A stretch of DNA of 64,000 nucleotides from JAKFDI01 sp036676235 (GTDB lineage: Bacteria > Pseudomonadota > Gammaproteobacteria > Burkholderiales > Burkholderiaceae_C): contig JAKFDI010000010.1 of the NCBI GenBank assembly GCA_036676235.1, positions 186,001-250,000 of the forward strand, read 5' to 3'. Shown here in pieces: positions 34,867 through 42,601 of the stretch (its first letter is position 1; every line of letters starts with the position of its first letter). The notes beneath the pieces are model-generated. The model had not been told where the DNA came from. It saw only the letters and a program-made list of their open reading frames with translations, and searched no databases. The position numbers were made by a program, and so were the translations under genes.

Positions 34867-34881
34867 GGGCAGTGCGCCACT
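34857..34881 (+). promoter_or_regulatory. Candidate sigma-32 heat-shock promoter
   Basis: CTTGAAA (34857-34863) is an exact match to the sigma-32 -35 box and overlaps the eda stop codon. After 11 bases, CGCCACT (34875-34881) partly matches the CCCCATnT -10 box. The site lies about 70 bases upstream of an Hsp20 start codon, where heat-shock control is expected. The spacing is slightly short and the -10 imperfect. Confidence 0.5.
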
Positions 34882-34883
34882 AA

Positions 34884-34946
34884 TTCCTCCTGCGTGGATG
34901 CCGGTGCCAGCAGAGCACCGGCGTCGTTGTCCCACCCAAGGAGGAA
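34884..34946 (+). promoter_or_regulatory. RNA-thermometer-like leader of the Hsp20 gene
   Basis: TTCCTCCT (34884-34891) is perfectly complementary to AGGAGGAA (34939-34946), which contains the Shine-Dalgarno sequence of the next gene. GTGG (34894-34897) pairs with CCAC (34932-34935), and an inner hairpin joins GCCGGTGC (34900-34907) to GCACCGGC (34915-34922), extended by an A-T and a T-G pair. The ribosome-binding site would be fully sequestered at low temperature. It lacks the UYGCU element of ROSE thermometers, so it would be a different type. Whether transcripts from the proposed promoter include the entire 5' arm is uncertain. Confidence 0.55.
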
Positions 34947-34951
34947 CAGTG

Positions 34952-35404
34952 ATGTACGAATCCCTGCTGAGCTTCCCCAGCCATTTCTTCACCGACTTCG
35001 AGCGCCTGCAGCGCCAGTTCGACGACGCCTTCGCGTCGGCCGGCCGGCCCGCCAGTATCCGCTCGGTGGCGCCGGGCACCTTCCCCTCGATCAACGTGGG
35101 CAACACGCCGACGAGCGTCGAGATCTACGCCTTCGCGCCCGGCATCGACGCCGCCAAGGTGGAGCTCACGCTCGACCGCGGCGTGCTGACCATCGCCGGC
35201 GAGCGCCCGGCCGAGCAGCCCGAGCGCAGCGACAAGGGCTACGCCTACACCCGCGAGCGCGTGGCCGGCAAATTCCGCCGCGCCGTGAGCCTGCCCGACG
35301 ACATCGACCCGGCGCGCGTGACCGCCAGCTACCGCGACGGCGTGCTGCACGTGAGCGTGGCCAGGCGCGAAGAGACCCAACCCCGGCGCATCACCGTGCA
35401 GTGA
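34952..35404 (+). CDS. Hsp20/alpha-crystallin small heat-shock protein
   Basis: ATP-independent holdase of 150 residues. The alpha-crystallin domain (about 48-143) includes VEIYAFAPGIDAAKVELTLDRGVLTIAGER, FRRAVSLPDDID and YRDGVLHVSVAR; the tail ends ITVQ, a C-terminal I-x-V motif for oligomer contacts. The ATG at 34952 is preceded by AAGGAGG at optimal distance. The stop overlaps or abuts the next hsp20 gene. Expression is probably controlled by the candidate sigma-32 promoter and the folded leader described separately. Confidence 0.93.
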   Translation: MYESLLSFPSHFFTDFERLQRQFDDAFASAGRPASIRSVAPGTFPSINVGNTPTSVEIYAFAPGIDAAKVELTLDRGVLTIAGERPAEQPERSDKGYAYTRERVAGKFRRAVSLPDDIDPARVTASYRDGVLHVSVARREETQPRRITVQ

Positions 35405-35433
35405 TGGCCGCGCACACGATGGAGGTGAATGCC

Positions 35434-35829
35434 ATGAACGACGTGCAAGTGAAGAACGACGCATCCCCGAAGACCTCCGCGCAGCCGCGCGGCGAAGCGC
35501 GCGCGCTCGTGCCGCGGGTCGACGTGCTCGAAGACGAGGGCGGCATCACGCTGCTGGCCGACCTGCCGGGCGTGCCCAGGGAGCAGCTCGAGCTGAAGGT
35601 CGAGGGCGACACGCTCACGATCGAAGGCGAGGTGCCGCCGCTCGGCGCCGCCCAGCTCGAGCCGGTGTACGCCGAGCTGCGCGTGCCGCGCTACCGCCGC
35701 GCCTTCACGCTCAGCCGCGAACTCGACGCCGCGCATATCGAGGCGGGGCTGAAGGACGGCGTGCTCAAGCTGCGCATCCCGAAGACGGCGCAGGCGCAGC
35801 CGCGGCGCATCGAGGTGCGCACGGCCTGA
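35434..35829 (+). CDS. Second Hsp20 small heat-shock protein
   Basis: A 131-residue alpha-crystallin protein, divergent from its upstream neighbour: GITLLADLPGVPREQLELKVEGDTLTIEGE, YRRAFTLSRELD and LKDGVLKLRIPK, ending IEV. The ATG at 35434 was chosen because GGAGGTG sits six bases upstream; an ATG at 35404 overlaps the first hsp20 stop and would add ten residues. The two probably form a hetero-oligomer-capable pair expressed from one heat-inducible transcript. Confidence 0.92.
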   Translation: MNDVQVKNDASPKTSAQPRGEARALVPRVDVLEDEGGITLLADLPGVPREQLELKVEGDTLTIEGEVPPLGAAQLEPVYAELRVPRYRRAFTLSRELDAAHIEAGLKDGVLKLRIPKTAQAQPRRIEVRTA

Positions 35830-35854
35830 GCGCCCGGCGCGTTGCCCCATGAAC

Positions 35855-35882
35855 AAGGCCGCCCTCGGGCGGCCTTTGTCTT
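35855..35882 (+). terminator. Intrinsic terminator after the hsp20 pair
   Basis: AAGGCCGCCC and GGGCGGCCTT form a perfect 10-bp stem with a 2-nt TC gap, followed by TGTCTT. It lies 25 bases after the second hsp20 stop and also faces the end of the small minus-strand gene at 35900, so it may work in both directions. Confidence 0.8.
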
Positions 35883-35899
35883 GGGCGCCGCGCGGCCGA

Positions 35900-36091
35900 T
35901 CAGGCGGCGGCCGGCTCGGCGGCGCGCTCGATGGCCGGGTAGAACTCGTGGTTCTCGCGCTGCATGCGCTCGAACACCTGCTTGAGCACGCGGTTGGCAT
36001 CGGCGCGGAAGCCCGGCGCGTCGGCGCGCACCTGCGTGGCCGTGTTCCAGCGCCTGGAGAAGCCGAAGTAGGCCTCGGCGATGCTGACCAT
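35900..36091 (-). CDS. Small hypothetical protein
   Basis: A 63-residue polar, probably helical protein (SIAEAYFGFSRRWNTATQ near the N terminus; FERMQRENHEFYPAIERA near the C terminus) with no signal or membrane segment. I do not recognise it. Support for a real gene is modest: an AGGA seven bases before the ATG at 36091, a sensible amino-acid composition, and a position between a terminator and a divergent gene. It ends 18 bases from the hsp20 terminator. Confidence 0.45.
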   Translation of the reverse strand: MVSIAEAYFGFSRRWNTATQVRADAPGFRADANRVLKQVFERMQRENHEFYPAIERAAEPAAA

Positions 36092-36249
36092 GTCGTCCTC
36101 GAATCAATGGTGAGTGACTGGATGCGAGCGTGATGGATTGCCGCTCACTGCGCCTCGTTCGCGAACGAGGCGTGTGTCATCGAGGGGATGCGCAGGCAAA
36201 CGCTGCTTGGGTAGGCTGCCACCCCTTCACGAATCGAGGAGCGCGACCA

Positions 36250-36690
36250 ATGTCCGAAATCGAGCGAGTTGCCGAACCGTATGTCGGGGAAGTGATGCTG
36301 CAATGCCATGCACAGATGTTCGACTTTCGCCATACCAACGCGATCGTCGTGAGTGGCGCGGCCCTGAACCCGTGTGGCCACATGCTGCTTTCGACTGGCG
36401 GCGGCTGGTACTTTCACGTCGCTGTGCGCAAAGGCCCGCCGCGCTACATGCGCGAGCCGGGATATGCCCGCTATCTGAAGGACCACGGCAAGCGCCAGTT
36501 GCGCCGAACCCCCGTTCGCGTTCCCGAGCCGGAGGCCGCCCATCGAAAACTCGAGGAATTGCTGGGCAAGCCATGGTCATGGTGGGTCGTGCCGAACAAC
36601 TGCGCCTCGTTTGTCGAAGATGTGGTTCAGGCCGGCGGCAGCAAGGCCGGCCTGTACTTCAATTGCCCGACCTCAGAGCGCTTCCAATGA
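36250..36690 (+). CDS. LRAT/permuted NlpC-P60-like protein
   Basis: A 146-residue soluble protein without signal peptide. CGHMLLSTGGGWYFHVAV places a candidate catalytic His at 44 and NNCASFVEDVVQAGG a candidate nucleophile Cys at 118. The His-before-Cys order and the NCxxFV motif match the circularly permuted papain-like (LRAT, permuted NlpC/P60) group, whose members are acyltransferases, amidases or phage/secretion-system effectors. The ATG at 36250 starts the recognisable domain; an upstream in-frame ATG at 36130 adds unsupported sequence. GC is visibly lower than in flanking genes. It overlaps the next gene by four bases. Fold is inferred, function unknown. Confidence 0.65.
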   Translation: MSEIERVAEPYVGEVMLQCHAQMFDFRHTNAIVVSGAALNPCGHMLLSTGGGWYFHVAVRKGPPRYMREPGYARYLKDHGKRQLRRTPVRVPEPEAAHRKLEELLGKPWSWWVVPNNCASFVEDVVQAGGSKAGLYFNCPTSERFQ

Positions 36691-36866
36691 TCGCCTCGCT
36701 CGGTGTCGGTGCACTCTGCGGTCTGCTGGCGACGGTTGTCGCGTGGTGGTTGATTCCCGCGTCAACCTATGTGGAGGATGCACTGGGCTTGGTGTTGATC
36801 ACCTTTGCGGTGGTGTTCGTCATCAGCGGGTTCATGCATCGGCGGCTGCGTCGGATGCGGGCGTAG
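36687..36866 (+). CDS. Small two-helix membrane protein
   Basis: A 59-residue protein with two hydrophobic helices (about residues 2-22 and 31-49) joined by a short polar turn, and a basic tail HRRLRRMRA that should stay in the cytoplasm. The ATG overlaps the stop of the LRAT-like gene (ATGA at 36687-36690), so the two are coupled. A role as membrane partner or immunity protein of the upstream product is a guess from the gene arrangement only. A terminator follows 20 bases later. Confidence 0.6.
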   Translation: MIASLGVGALCGLLATVVAWWLIPASTYVEDALGLVLITFAVVFVISGFMHRRLRRMRA

Positions 36867-36886
36867 CTGTCATTCACCATGAAAGA

Positions 36887-36908
36887 GGCCGCCCGAGGGC
36901 GGCTTTTG
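36887..36908 (+). terminator. Intrinsic terminator after the accessory pair
   Basis: GCCGCCC and GGGCGGC form a 7-bp GC stem with a GA gap, followed by TTTTG. The sequence from CCAT to TTGG around it is about 80 percent identical to that around the hsp20 terminator at 35.85 kb (31 of 38 positions). Confidence 0.75.
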
Positions 36909-37011
36909 CATTGGTGAGGGGCGCTATGCCGCTGTTGACCCAAGAAGCCAGGAAAAGCTAGAGCCGGTGCGGGTTTGCGGAGGGCCTGCACGTTAACGAA
37001 GCTTTTTCTTG

Positions 37012-37660
37012 CGGACAGACTTCGGCCAGCCGCTGCGCGAACTGCGGATCGCGGCGGTCGATGCAGGCGTCGAAGCCGAGTTCATTCACGGCGTAGCGGC
37101 ACTTGTCGATGCCGCCCGCGATGCCGACGACCCGCGCGCCCTTCAGCTTGGCGATCTGGCCGACGACGGCACCGACCGCGCCGGTGGCGGCGGCCACCAC
37201 CACGGTCTCGCCGGGCTTGGGCTGGCCGATGTCGAGCAGCCCGACCCAGGCAGTGAAGCCGGGCATGCCGAGCCCGCCGAGTGCGAGCGAAGGCTGCGCC
37301 ATGTGGCCGAGCCGCAGCAGCTCGTTGCCGTCGGACAAGGCGTAGTCCTGCCAGCCCGCGTTGGCGAGCACGAGTTCGCCCACGGCGAACTGCGGGGTGG
37401 CGCGAGGCGACGACGCGGCTCACGGTGCCGCCCACCATGGGCGCGCCGAGCGGCACCGGCTCGGCGTAGCCGGGGCCGGCTTCGTCCATCAGGTTGCGCA
37501 TGTACGGGTCGAGCGAGAGGACCAGCGTGCGCAGCAGCACCTGGCCGTCGGCCGGTGTTGGCGTGGGCTGTATGTCGAGGCGGAAGTCCTTCGCGGTCGG
37601 CAGGCCGCGCGGGCGGGCGGCGAGCGTGATGCGGCGGTTGATGGCGGTGTCAGCGGGCAT
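37012..37660 (-). pseudogene. Broken NADP-dependent oxidoreductase (PTGR/YncB-like)
   Basis: Remnant of a medium-chain reductase of the prostaglandin-reductase-like group. The 5' part (start ATG 37660) encodes RPRGLPTAKDFRLD, LRTLVLSLDPYMRNLM and PMVGGTVSRVVASRHP; the reading then continues in another frame with FAVGELVLANAGWQDYAL, GMPGFTAWVGLLDIGQPKPGETVVVAAATGAVG and DACIDRRDPQFAQRLAEVCP. One extra C (run of four G on the plus strand, 37394-37397) explains the shift. Homology stops at about base 37012, after roughly 215 of the usual 330-345 residues, and unrelated codons run on to a stop at 36958. The NADP-binding fold is thus interrupted and the C-terminal third is missing. The frameshift alone could be a sequencing error; the truncation cannot. 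Confidence 0.85.
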
Positions 37661-37723
37661 GGGGTGTCCTGGGTCGAGCGAAGCGGGTGGGATGGGCACA
37701 GAGGGCACGCTCTGTGGCCGGTC

Positions 37724-39010
37724 TCACGCGCGCACGGGACGCGGGCCGTAGCGCAGCGTGAGCAAGGTGCCCAGCGTGAGCGTGGCGGCCGCGAAGGCGG
37801 GGCCGCCGAGCGCGCCGATCCTGTCGACGAGCAGGCCGCCGCCGACGGCGCCGCTGGCGATGGCGATCTGGAACGCGGCGACCAGCAGGCCGCCCGCGCC
37901 CTCGGCCTGGTCGGGCGCGGCGCGCACGATCCAGGTCTGGAAGCCGACGGGAAACGCGCCGAAGGCGAAACCCCACAGCGCGACAGCGACGGCCGTGACC
38001 GCAGCCGAGCTGCCCGCAAGCAGCAGGCTCGTCGCCAGTGCAGCGATGAGCGCGCCGCCGAAGACGATGGCGTGGCGTTCGCTGCGCTCGGCAAGCCAGC
38101 CACCCGCGAAGTTGCCGAAGAAGCCGCCGATGCCGTAGCCGAGCAGGATGGCCGAGATGGCGCCGACGGAAAGGTGCGTCACGTCTTCCATCAGCGGGCG
38201 GATGTAGGTGAAGCCGGCGAAGTGGCCCGAGATCACCAGCAGCACGGCGAGCAGGGCCACGCGCACGCCGGGGCGGGTGAGCAGTTCGCCGAGCACGCGC
38301 AGGTTCGGCTGGCCGCGCGACGGCAGCGACGGCAGCGTGGCCAGTTGCGCCGCGAGCGTGAGCACGCTCACCACGCCGGCCGCGACGAAGGCGCTGCGCC
38401 AACCCCACAGCTCGCCCATCCACGCCCCGATCGGCGCCGCGCAGACGGTGGCCACCGAGACGCCGGTGAGGATGACGGACATCGCGCGGGCAAAGAGCGA
38501 CTCGGGCACCAGGCGCATGGCGAGCGCGGCCGCCATCGACCAGAACCCGCCGAGCGCGATGCCCAGCATGACCCGCGCGACGAGCAGCACGGCGAGGCTG
38601 CCCGCGGCGGCAGCCAGGGCGTTGGACAGCACCAGCAGCACCGTGAGCGCGAGCAGGACGAGCTTGCGGTCGAAGCGCCGCGTGAGCAGCGGCACCGACG
38701 GCGCGGCGACGGCACCGACCAGCGCGGTGGCCGTCACGGCCTGGCCGGCGGCGCCGTCGGAAATGCCGAGGTCGGCGGCCATGGCGGTGAGCAGGCTCAC
38801 GGGCAGGAATTCGGCGGTGACCAGCGCGAACACGCCGAGGCCGAGCGAGGCGACGGCGGGCCAGCGTGCCGGCGTGGCGGATGGGGCGGAAGCGGCAGGC
38901 GTGGACGAACTGCCGGACAGGGCGGCAGGCGCGTCATCGAGGCATGCGGAGCAGGAAGTGGCAGACACGGCGGTAGGTGTTCCGGTGGTCGGGAGAGGCA
39001 GCTTAGGCAT
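37724..39010 (-). CDS. MFS efflux transporter (NepI/AraJ-like)
   Basis: A 428-residue major-facilitator protein with about twelve hydrophobic helices. GVFALVTAEFLPVSLLTAMAADLGIS and ARVMLGIALGGFWSMAAALAMRLVP are typical of the DHA1 group that includes NepI and arabinose/drug exporters. An N-terminal Ser/Ala/Pro-rich extension of about 55 residues precedes the first helix. The ATG at 39010 leaves a 34-base gap to the divergent AraC gene, which is the likely regulator. Substrate unknown; sugar, purine riboside or drug export is possible. Confidence 0.88.
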   Translation of the reverse strand: MPKLPLPTTGTPTAVSATSCSACLDDAPAALSGSSSTPAASAPSATPARWPAVASLGLGVFALVTAEFLPVSLLTAMAADLGISDGAAGQAVTATALVGAVAAPSVPLLTRRFDRKLVLLALTVLLVLSNALAAAAGSLAVLLVARVMLGIALGGFWSMAAALAMRLVPESLFARAMSVILTGVSVATVCAAPIGAWMGELWGWRSAFVAAGVVSVLTLAAQLATLPSLPSRGQPNLRVLGELLTRPGVRVALLAVLLVISGHFAGFTYIRPLMEDVTHLSVGAISAILLGYGIGGFFGNFAGGWLAERSERHAIVFGGALIAALATSLLLAGSSAAVTAVAVALWGFAFGAFPVGFQTWIVRAAPDQAEGAGGLLVAAFQIAIASGAVGGGLLVDRIGALGGPAFAAATLTLGTLLTLRYGPRPVRA

Positions 39011-39044
39011 AAGATTCCGGCGTTTCCATGCCGAAACAACCGAA
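39011..39044. promoter_or_regulatory. Divergent regulatory gap between MFS and AraC genes
   Basis: The 34 bases hold GTTTC (39022-39026) and GAAAC (39033-39037) as a perfect 5-bp inverted repeat with a 6-base spacer, flanked by ATTCCGG and CCGAAAT arms that pair with one mismatch. It is a plausible binding site, but AraC proteins usually use direct repeats, so the assignment is weak. Confidence 0.3.
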
Positions 39045-40127
39045 ATGCTTGACCTTTCGTCCGAACCCTCGAACAACCTTCTGGCCGCCACCTCCGACCC
39101 GGCAGAGCTGCCCGGCGCGCGCGACACGCTCACCGAGATCCTGCTGGGCATGCGCCTGGATGGTGTCGAGTACGGGCGCTGTGTGCTGGCCCGGCCGTGG
39201 GCGGTGGCCTTTCCGCCGCAGCGCGAGGCGCGCTTTCACTTCGTCGCGCGCGGTGCCTGCTGGCTGCGCACGGAGTCGACGGACTGGATGGCGCTGAACG
39301 TGGGCGATGCGGTGCTCGTGCCGCGCGGGGCCTTCCATGTGATGGCCAGTTCGCCCGATGTGCCGGCGGTCGACATCGATTCGCTGGCGCGGACCGCCTT
39401 GACGGAGAACGTGTACCTCGTGGGCGGCACGCCCCGGGAAGCGGACACGGCGGGCGATGACGGCGAGGCCTCGTCGTCCGACCTGCTGTTCTGCGGCAGC
39501 CTGCGCTTCAACCTCGATCCGCTGCACCCCCTCGTGGCGATGATGCCGGCGGTGATGCGCGCCGGCGACCTGGCACAGCGCGACCCGACGGTGCCCGCCT
39601 TGCTGGAGGCGATGGAGCGCGAGATCGGGCTCGATCGCATCGGCGCCTGCGGCATCGTCGCGCGGCTGGCCGATGTGCTCGCGGCCAGCATCATCCGCGC
39701 GTGGGTGGAGTGCGGCTGCAGCGACTCGACCGGCTGGGTGGCCGCCGTGCGCTGCCCGAAGGTCGGCAAGGTGCTCGCCGCCATCCACGCCGAGCCGGAA
39801 CGCGACTGGCCCGTGGTGGCGCTGGCCGGGTTGATGGGTGCCTCGCGTTCGAGCTTTGCCGAGGCCTTCACGCGCACGGTGGGCGAGAGCCCGGCGAAGT
39901 ACGTGGGCAAGGTGAAGATGTTCCAGGCGCGGCGCTGGATTGCCAACGACGGCATGCGCATCGCGGTGGCCGCACACCGCCTCGGCTACGACTCGGAAGC
40001 CTCGTTCAGTCGCGCCTTCAAACGCATCATCGGCCACCCGCCGAGTGCCGCGCGCGCCGAGCATGTGCAAGCGCGCGGCGTTGCCGGGCCTTCGCCAGGT
40101 TCAGCCCGAACGGCTCCGCTTGACTGA
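39045..40127 (+). CDS. AraC family regulator with cupin-type N domain
   Basis: A 360-residue transcription factor. The N-terminal half has the AraC_binding_2/cupin_6 look (CVLARPWAVAFPPQREARFHFVARGACWL, MALNVGDAVLVPRGAFHVM). The C-terminal half carries two helix-turn-helix units: PVVALAGLMGASRSSFAEAFTR and MRIAVAAHRLGYDSEASFSRAFKRIIG. The ATG at 39045 is divergent from the MFS gene by 34 bases, which suggests it controls that exporter. The effector is unknown. Confidence 0.9.
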   Translation: MLDLSSEPSNNLLAATSDPAELPGARDTLTEILLGMRLDGVEYGRCVLARPWAVAFPPQREARFHFVARGACWLRTESTDWMALNVGDAVLVPRGAFHVMASSPDVPAVDIDSLARTALTENVYLVGGTPREADTAGDDGEASSSDLLFCGSLRFNLDPLHPLVAMMPAVMRAGDLAQRDPTVPALLEAMEREIGLDRIGACGIVARLADVLAASIIRAWVECGCSDSTGWVAAVRCPKVGKVLAAIHAEPERDWPVVALAGLMGASRSSFAEAFTRTVGESPAKYVGKVKMFQARRWIANDGMRIAVAAHRLGYDSEASFSRAFKRIIGHPPSAARAEHVQARGVAGPSPGSARTAPLD

Positions 40128-40150
40128 CTGTGGTTCCGTGCCCGGCAGGA

Positions 40151-41053
40151 TCACCGGGTGCGGCTTGTGAGCAAGCCCGCGATCCGGCGATCCTTCTCTT
40201 CCCACAGTTCGGCCAGCCAGAGGTGGAACGTGCGCCGGAACGCCGTGTCGGCGGCGTAGTCGCCGGTGCAGAACTCGGCGGGAATCGGCAGCTCGCGCAC
40301 CTGCACGATCACCCGCGGCACGCGCCCGCAGAGGAACTGCCAGAAGGTCGGGATGCCGCCCGGGTACACGATGGTCGCGTCGAGCAGCGAGCTGAACTTC
40401 TCGCCCATGGCGTTGAGCGCCAGCGCCAGTGCGCCGGCCTTGGGCTTGAGCAGGTGGCGGTACGGCGAGCCCTGCGCCGCATGCTTGGCCGGCGTGAAGC
40501 GTGTGCCTTCGGCGAAGTTCATCACGCAAGTGGGCACGAGCGCGAACTTCTCGCAGGCGCGGCGCGTGGTTTCGCGGTCTTCCAGATGCAGCGCCGGGTT
40601 GGCACGCAGCGCCGCCTTGGAGTGGCGCTTCATGAACGGGAAGTCGAGCGCCCACCAGGCCAGGCCAATCACCGGCACGTAGATGAGCTGCTGCTTGAGG
40701 AAGAACTTGAGCATCGGCACGCGCCGGTTCAGCACATGCTGCAGCACGAAGATGTCGACCCACGACTGGTGGTTGCAGTTGACGAGGTACCAGCCTTCGT
40801 ACCTCAGGCCGTCGACGCCTTCGACATCCCACACGGTGCGTTGCGTGAGGCGCATCCAGCCGCTGTTGCAGGCGATCCAGCAGGTGGCGATGGCGTTGAG
40901 GATGGGGTCGATGCGCAGGCGCACCGCGCGAAAAGGCAGCAGCAGCTTGAGCAGCGAGAACGCGAACAGCACCGTGCACCAGAACAGCGTGTTCAGCACC
41001 AGCAGCACGAACGCGATGGCGCCGCGCACGAAAGGGGGAAGGAATCCGAGCAT
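40151..41053 (-). CDS. PlsC-like 1-acyl-glycerol-phosphate acyltransferase (YihG-like)
   Basis: A 300-residue inner-membrane acyltransferase. One or two N-terminal hydrophobic helices (IAFVLLVLNTLFWCTVLFAF) are followed by the NHQSWVDIFVLQ motif, the NHxxxxD type catalytic block of glycerolipid acyltransferases, and NFAEGTRFTPAK, the substrate-binding EGTR block. The pattern fits the YihG/YcfG-like group that acylates lysophosphatidic acid. The ATG at 41053 starts the membrane domain; the longer open frame was rejected. It converges with the AraC gene. Confidence 0.88.
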   Translation of the reverse strand: MLGFLPPFVRGAIAFVLLVLNTLFWCTVLFAFSLLKLLLPFRAVRLRIDPILNAIATCWIACNSGWMRLTQRTVWDVEGVDGLRYEGWYLVNCNHQSWVDIFVLQHVLNRRVPMLKFFLKQQLIYVPVIGLAWWALDFPFMKRHSKAALRANPALHLEDRETTRRACEKFALVPTCVMNFAEGTRFTPAKHAAQGSPYRHLLKPKAGALALALNAMGEKFSSLLDATIVYPGGIPTFWQFLCGRVPRVIVQVRELPIPAEFCTGDYAADTAFRRTFHLWLAELWEEKDRRIAGLLTSRTR

Positions 41054-41201
41054 CGGGTGGCGCGTGGGGAGCAAGCGGGCTGGCGGCAGGGCCGAAGCCG
41101 GGCATTGTCGGGCCGCGCACGGCGCCGCCGGTTGCGCCAGGTCGTGCCGGCGCGTGATCGTCGTGCGCGCCACGGCGGCGGCCGTGACGGGCTGCACGGT
41201 C

Positions 41202-42548
41202 CTATGACTCCAGCGTGGCGCTGTTCGCGATCGGCTCGGCAAGCGCGCTGCGGCTCGCCGCGGGCGGCACGGTGGCGCGCTGTGACTGCAGGTGGCCGAT
41301 GATGCGCGCCGCCGCTTCCTGCGCGCCGTCGCGCCCGGCGTAGAGCTGCTGCACGCGCCGCGCCGCGCTGCGAAAGCGCGCATCGCCGACGAGGCGGCGC
41401 ACGGCGGCGGTCATCCTGTCGGTGCCGGCATGGCGCGGCGCCAGGGCGATCGCCATGCCCTGGCGCGCTGCCAGGTCGACGTTCAGCTCCTGCTCCGCAT
41501 GGAGCGGGATGCCGACCAGCGGCGTGCCGCTCGTCATGCAGGTTTGAACCGTGCCCTGGCCGCCCATGGTGACGGCCACATCGACGCAGGGCAGGACCTC
41601 ATGGTTCGGCAGGATGCCGGCGACCACGATGTCGGGGTCGTCGACCGGGCCGAAGTCGTGGATCGTCGCGCCCACGATGACGCGCAAGCCCGCCTCGCGC
41701 ACGCGGTGCACGACCGCGCGCAGCATCGCCGGCGTGCTCGACGACAGCACCACGCAGGCGGTGGACCGGCTGCCGTCGAGAAAGGGCCGCACGGCGGGCG
41801 GGACGGGCAGGTTCAGGCGCGCAATCATCGGACCGACATACGCGAGGCGGGTACCCGGCCGGTAGGCGTTTGACGCGGGGCGCCAGGCTTCGAGCGCCGC
41901 GGCGCTGATGCCGAGGATCTCGGGCACGTCGGACACCAGCGTCAGGTCGGCCAGCATCAGGGCCGCGAGCGTGGGCACGGGCTCGACGCCGAGTTCGGCC
42001 GCCACCGTGTTGAGAAACCGCGTCGGCCCGCGCATGTGCTGCACGCTGTTGTTGGCGAACTTGCGCTTCAGCCAGGCGGGCAGCCACTCGGCACCGGGCA
42101 TCGGCATGGTGGTGGGCGCCGGCGCGAGCCTGTGCTCGAACACCGGCGGCACATACGAGCCGCCGTGCGAGGCCGCGAGCGGGATGCCGGCCACGCGCGT
42201 CGACAGGTAGGCGGTGAGGATGAAGCCCGTCACCGCCATGCGTGCCCCGGTCTCGCGGAAGAAGGCCACCTCGGCCTCGACGCTGCGCCGCACTTCGTCG
42301 GGCGGCTGCAACTGCACGCCGGGTTTGCCGATCTGCACCACGTCGCGCACGTAGTTCGCGCTGCGCGCATCGTCCATCACCGGCGGCAGCAGCGCGCACG
42401 GCATGCCGGCTTGTTCGAGCACCGTGGTGTACGGGCCGCCGTGCGTGGCCAGGGCCACCGTTTCGCCGCGAGCCTGCAGCGCCTGCGCGATATGCAGCAT
42501 GCGCGAGGTCTCGGAAAGAAAAGCGCAGTTCGGGAGCAGGACGATCAT
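41202..42548 (-). CDS. UDP-glycosyltransferase family 1 (macrolide-type)
   Basis: A 448-residue GT-B glycosyltransferase of the UGT/MGT kind. The N-terminal acceptor domain has IVLLPNCAFLSETSRMLHIAQALQARGETVALAT; the donor domain has ACVVLSSSTPAML, VAGILPNHEVLPCVDVAVTMGGQGTVQTCMTSGTPLVGIPLHAEQ, the loop that binds the nucleotide sugar. Relatives glycosylate macrolides or other hydrophobic molecules. The ATG at 42548 is preceded by GGAGGT at good distance. It is divergent from a marR gene by 51 bases, which suggests induced detoxification by glycosylation. Confidence 0.87.
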   Translation of the reverse strand: MIVLLPNCAFLSETSRMLHIAQALQARGETVALATHGGPYTTVLEQAGMPCALLPPVMDDARSANYVRDVVQIGKPGVQLQPPDEVRRSVEAEVAFFRETGARMAVTGFILTAYLSTRVAGIPLAASHGGSYVPPVFEHRLAPAPTTMPMPGAEWLPAWLKRKFANNSVQHMRGPTRFLNTVAAELGVEPVPTLAALMLADLTLVSDVPEILGISAAALEAWRPASNAYRPGTRLAYVGPMIARLNLPVPPAVRPFLDGSRSTACVVLSSSTPAMLRAVVHRVREAGLRVIVGATIHDFGPVDDPDIVVAGILPNHEVLPCVDVAVTMGGQGTVQTCMTSGTPLVGIPLHAEQELNVDLAARQGMAIALAPRHAGTDRMTAAVRRLVGDARFRSAARRVQQLYAGRDGAQEAAARIIGHLQSQRATVPPAASRSALAEPIANSATLES

Positions 42549-42585
42549 CGCAACCTCCGTCGTTGCCGGTGGCTGCATTAGAAAG

Positions 42586-42601
42586 GTAATATATTGGATA
42601 T
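42586..42601. promoter_or_regulatory. AT-rich candidate MarR operator
   Basis: The gap between the UGT and marR start codons contains an AT-rich patch in otherwise GC-rich DNA, including the perfect palindrome AATATATT (about 42588-42595) directly before the marR ATG. MarR proteins bind such AT-rich inverted repeats in divergent promoters. The patch would also supply a -10 element. Confidence 0.45.

Noticed and set aside
36114..36866. A 250-residue frame overlapping the LRAT-like gene and containing the membrane protein.
   Set aside because: The upstream part reads as Arg/Ser-rich noise in the shifted frame; only the last 59 codons, starting at the ATGA overlap, look like a protein.
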